From NCBI RefSeq assembly GCF_030211955.1, contig NZ_JASODI010000006.1:1-64000 (forward strand): a stretch of 64,000 nt of DNA, given 5' to 3'. Position 1 is the first letter of the stretch. Each line of letters begins with the position of its first letter. Below the pieces are notes generated by a model. The model was not told where the DNA came from, did not search any database, and worked only from the letters and a program-made list of their open reading frames with translations. Positions 62,303-64,000 of the stretch are shown in pieces. Made by a program: the position numbers and the translations under genes. This stretch comes from Corynebacterium frankenforstense (GTDB taxonomy: Bacteria > Actinomycetota > Actinomycetes > Mycobacteriales > Mycobacteriaceae).

Positions 62303-63346
62303 ATGGCTGCTGCGACCAACGGTTACACGAAGCTTGCGGCCGTCCCCGACCTGATGGGCGAGTACCGCGCGGCGCTCGGCGGGCTGGTGCCGGGGCTGGG
62401 TGCGCTGAAGAAGGGGTCGGGTGCCGGCGGTTCCGGCGCGCGCTCTGGCGGTGGCGCCGGTGCCGGTGGTGCCGGCGCGCGGGAGATCCCGGCCGAGCGC
62501 TTCGAGGTCCACGGCGTGGTCCCCGACACCGCGCACCTGGCCGAGTACTGCCGCACCACCGGCCTGCGCTTCGGCGAGGAGCTGCCCGCGACCTACCCCT
62601 ACGTGCTGGCGTTCCCGCTGGCCATCAAGGTGATGAACTCGAAGGGCTTCCCCTTCGGCGCCGTCGGCGTGGTCCATCTGACCAACGCCATCGAGCAGAC
62701 CCGCCCGCTGCACGTCGGCGAGGCGCTCGACATCCGCGTGCGCGCCGAGAACCCGCGCGCCCACCGCGCGGGCATGCTCATCGACATGGTCACCGAGGTC
62801 ACCATCCCCGCCGAGGGCGACGAGGTGGTCTGGCGGCAGGTCTCCGGCTTCCTGGGCAAGGGGGCCAAGACCGAGGGGCTGCCCGCCGCGGCCGACTCCG
62901 CGGTCAAGGCCGCCGGGGAGCCTGCGGCCAACCCCGCCTTCGTGCGGGTCACCCAGGACACGATCTCCGCGTACGCCGAGGCCAGCGGGGACAAGAACCC
63001 GATCCACGTCTCCAAGGTGGGCGCGAAGGCCTTCGGCTTCCCGAGCACCATCGCCCACGGCATGTGGTCGGCCGCCGCGATGCTCGCCGGGATGGAGGGC
63101 CTGGTGCCCGAGGCCGCGCGCTTCGAGGTGGAGTTCGGCAATCCGGTGCGGCTGCCCTCGAAGGTCGCGTTCACGGCCGACCGGGATGCGGACGGTGCAG
63201 GCGCGGACGGTTCGGGGGCGGCCGGCGGGTCGACCGGCGGGTCGACCGCGGTCTCCGCGACCGGTTCGGGCTGGGGGCTGCAGCTGCGTTCGGCGAAGAA
63301 GCCCGAGGTCGTCCACGCCGTCGGGCGACTCGAGCCGCTGAGCTGA
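62303..63346 (+). CDS. htdX: MaoC-like enoyl-CoA hydratase (HtdX-like)
   Basis: The 347-residue hydratase would act on enoyl-CoA or 3-hydroxyacyl-CoA with FabG4. It has a double hot-dog layout: the first half has RPLHVGEALDIRVRAENPRAHRAGMLIDMVTEV. The second half has the active-site block YAEASGDKNPIHVSKVGAKAFGFPSTIAHGMWSAA, with the Asp and His that activate water. Two low-complexity Gly/Ser/Ala inserts (about 35-55 and 295-320) are not seen in mycobacterial HtdX. It is translationally linked to fabG4. Confidence 0.9.
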   Translation: MAAATNGYTKLAAVPDLMGEYRAALGGLVPGLGALKKGSGAGGSGARSGGGAGAGGAGAREIPAERFEVHGVVPDTAHLAEYCRTTGLRFGEELPATYPYVLAFPLAIKVMNSKGFPFGAVGVVHLTNAIEQTRPLHVGEALDIRVRAENPRAHRAGMLIDMVTEVTIPAEGDEVVWRQVSGFLGKGAKTEGLPAAADSAVKAAGEPAANPAFVRVTQDTISAYAEASGDKNPIHVSKVGAKAFGFPSTIAHGMWSAAAMLAGMEGLVPEAARFEVEFGNPVRLPSKVAFTADRDADGAGADGSGAAGGSTGGSTAVSATGSGWGLQLRSAKKPEVVHAVGRLEPLS

Positions 63347-63384
63347 GTTTGGCCGGGGGCGCCGAGGCCCCGGGCCAGCGGGGG

Positions 63385-63477
63385 TTACCGGGCCCGGGTC
63401 GGTAATCCCGAAATGGGCCCGCTAAACCCGCAGGTCACGGAAGCGGGCGAAATCGCTTACCGACCCCGGGTCGGTAA
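63385..63477. repeat. Pair of TTACCG...CGGTAA palindromes
   Basis: The second is perfect: TTACCGACCC, a central C, then GGGTCGGTAA (63457-63477). The first (63385-63405) has TTACCG and GGGTCGGTAA around a GGCCC centre. The same right half occurs at 23248-23255. They sit after htdX, so they could serve as terminators or as REP-like sequences. Confidence 0.7.
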
Positions 63478-63530
63478 AACCGTGCGCGCACCCCGGAAAT
63501 CGAACCGGAATCGCACCGGCCCCTGGCCCC

Positions 63531-64000
63531 CTACCCCATCCAGTACAGGTCGGCCAGCACGACCTCGGAGTCACCGAAGAGCTCGGGCGCCGTGGTCGTC
63601 AGCCGCAGCTTCGGCGTCTGGTACCCGGTGCTCGAGGGGCGGGCCGGGCCGGGCTGCGCGGCGATACGCAGCACGAAGTTCCTGTGCGCGCCGTCGACAA
63701 GCGCCACGCCGGAGGCGCGCTGACGGGTGCACTCACGCACGTCCACCTCGCTGACCTCGCTGATCGGGTCGTCGGCCACGCAGCCGCTGCCGTGCGCGGT
63801 GAGCACGGGGCTGCCCAGCGAGAAGTCCGCCGAGGTGTCGGCGCCGAGGATCGCGCGGATCATCTCGCGCACGGCGACCGGGTCGGCGGTGGCCATGCTG
63901 ACCGCGCGCCGGCCGAGCTCACTGTGGTCCATCTCGGTGAAGGTCACGCCCTCGTCGAGCGCGGCCTCGATCGGCCGGTAGGTCACGGGCAGCTGGAGCA
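63531..64000 (-). CDS. Unknown protein, C-terminal part (gene runs off window)
   Basis: The last 156 or so residues of a minus-strand gene are visible. The frame stays open to the window edge with LQLPVTYRPIEAALDEG, so the true start is outside. It has MDHSELGRRAVSMATADPVAVREMIRAILGAD (helical) and a beta-rich end, TGYQTPKLRLTTTAPELFGDSEVVLADLYWMG, with two cysteines in the middle. No family was recognised. Confidence 0.65.
   Translation of the reverse strand, partial: LQLPVTYRPIEAALDEGVTFTEMDHSELGRRAVSMATADPVAVREMIRAILGADTSADFSLGSPVLTAHGSGCVADDPISEVSEVDVRECTRQRASGVALVDGAHRNFVLRIAAQPGPARPSSTGYQTPKLRLTTTAPELFGDSEVVLADLYWMG

Noticed and set aside
60737..63316. Long minus-strand open frame opposite fabG4 and htdX
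   Set aside because: Shadow frame; both plus-strand genes carry conserved catalytic motifs.

Overview
The window is high-GC actinobacterial DNA from a mycolata-type bacterium, most likely a Corynebacterium. The evidence is a single emb-type arabinosyltransferase next to aftA, dprE2 and dprE1, a GlfT1-like galactosyltransferase beside a Wzm/Wzt galactan exporter, an MmpL/RND lipid transporter, and a sortase-anchored surface-protein remnant. From tadA onward the gene order follows the mycobacterial order tadA, tadA-associated gene, tyrA, hisC2/pat, Rv3777-like, Rv3778c-like, rfbD/rfbE/glfT1, gtrA, dprE1, dprE2, aftA, emb. It ends in a block resembling the mycobacterial fadE5-fadA2-fabG4-htdX set. 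The species cannot be fixed from sequence reading alone.

Positions 1-14166 hold a complete type I-E CRISPR-Cas system on the minus strand: cas3, cse1, cse2, cas7e, cas5e, cas6e, cas1, cas2, a leader of about 70 bp, then a very long array. I count 81 complete repeats plus one cut by the window edge, with 81 spacers. The array runs off the left end. Most cas junctions overlap by 4 bp (ATGA or GTGA), so this is one tightly coupled operon.

Positions 14340-30060 carry tgt (with its zinc cysteines lost), a decayed LPxTG-type surface-protein gene, an mmpL transporter, tRNA-Ser(CGA), a CsbD-like gene, tadA and its partner, tyrA, two identical tRNA-Arg(ACG) genes, a DASS anion transporter, an MgtE magnesium transporter, tRNA-Ser(GCU), an aromatic aminotransferase, an MDR oxidoreductase and tRNA-Ser(UGA). 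Positions 30229-39282 carry a quinone oxidoreductase, an AbiEi/DUF559-like gene bracketed by 90-bp direct repeats, a class V aminotransferase-fold protein, wzm and wzt, an unrecognised two-gene cassette of different composition, and two tandem secreted paralogues.

Positions 39405-52609 are the arabinogalactan locus (glfT1, gtrA, dprE1, dprE2, aftA, emb), with several small unknowns between. Its products build and export galactan, make and flip decaprenyl-phosphoarabinose, and prime and extend arabinan. Positions 52606-64000 carry a PrsW-like protease, an M13 metallopeptidase, an acyl-CoA oxidase, thiolase, FabG4 and MaoC-like hydratase set for fatty acyl turnover, and the end of one unknown gene.

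Two repeat families cut across this layout and are not explained by the genes. One is a 15-bp degenerate motif (best form ATTGACGACGCCGCG, five exact copies and about 20 close variants) found in both strands, in intergenic DNA and inside coding DNA in several reading frames. The other is an 85-90 bp element with short terminal inverted repeats, present four times. A third, smaller family is a TTACCG...CGGTAA palindrome present three times.
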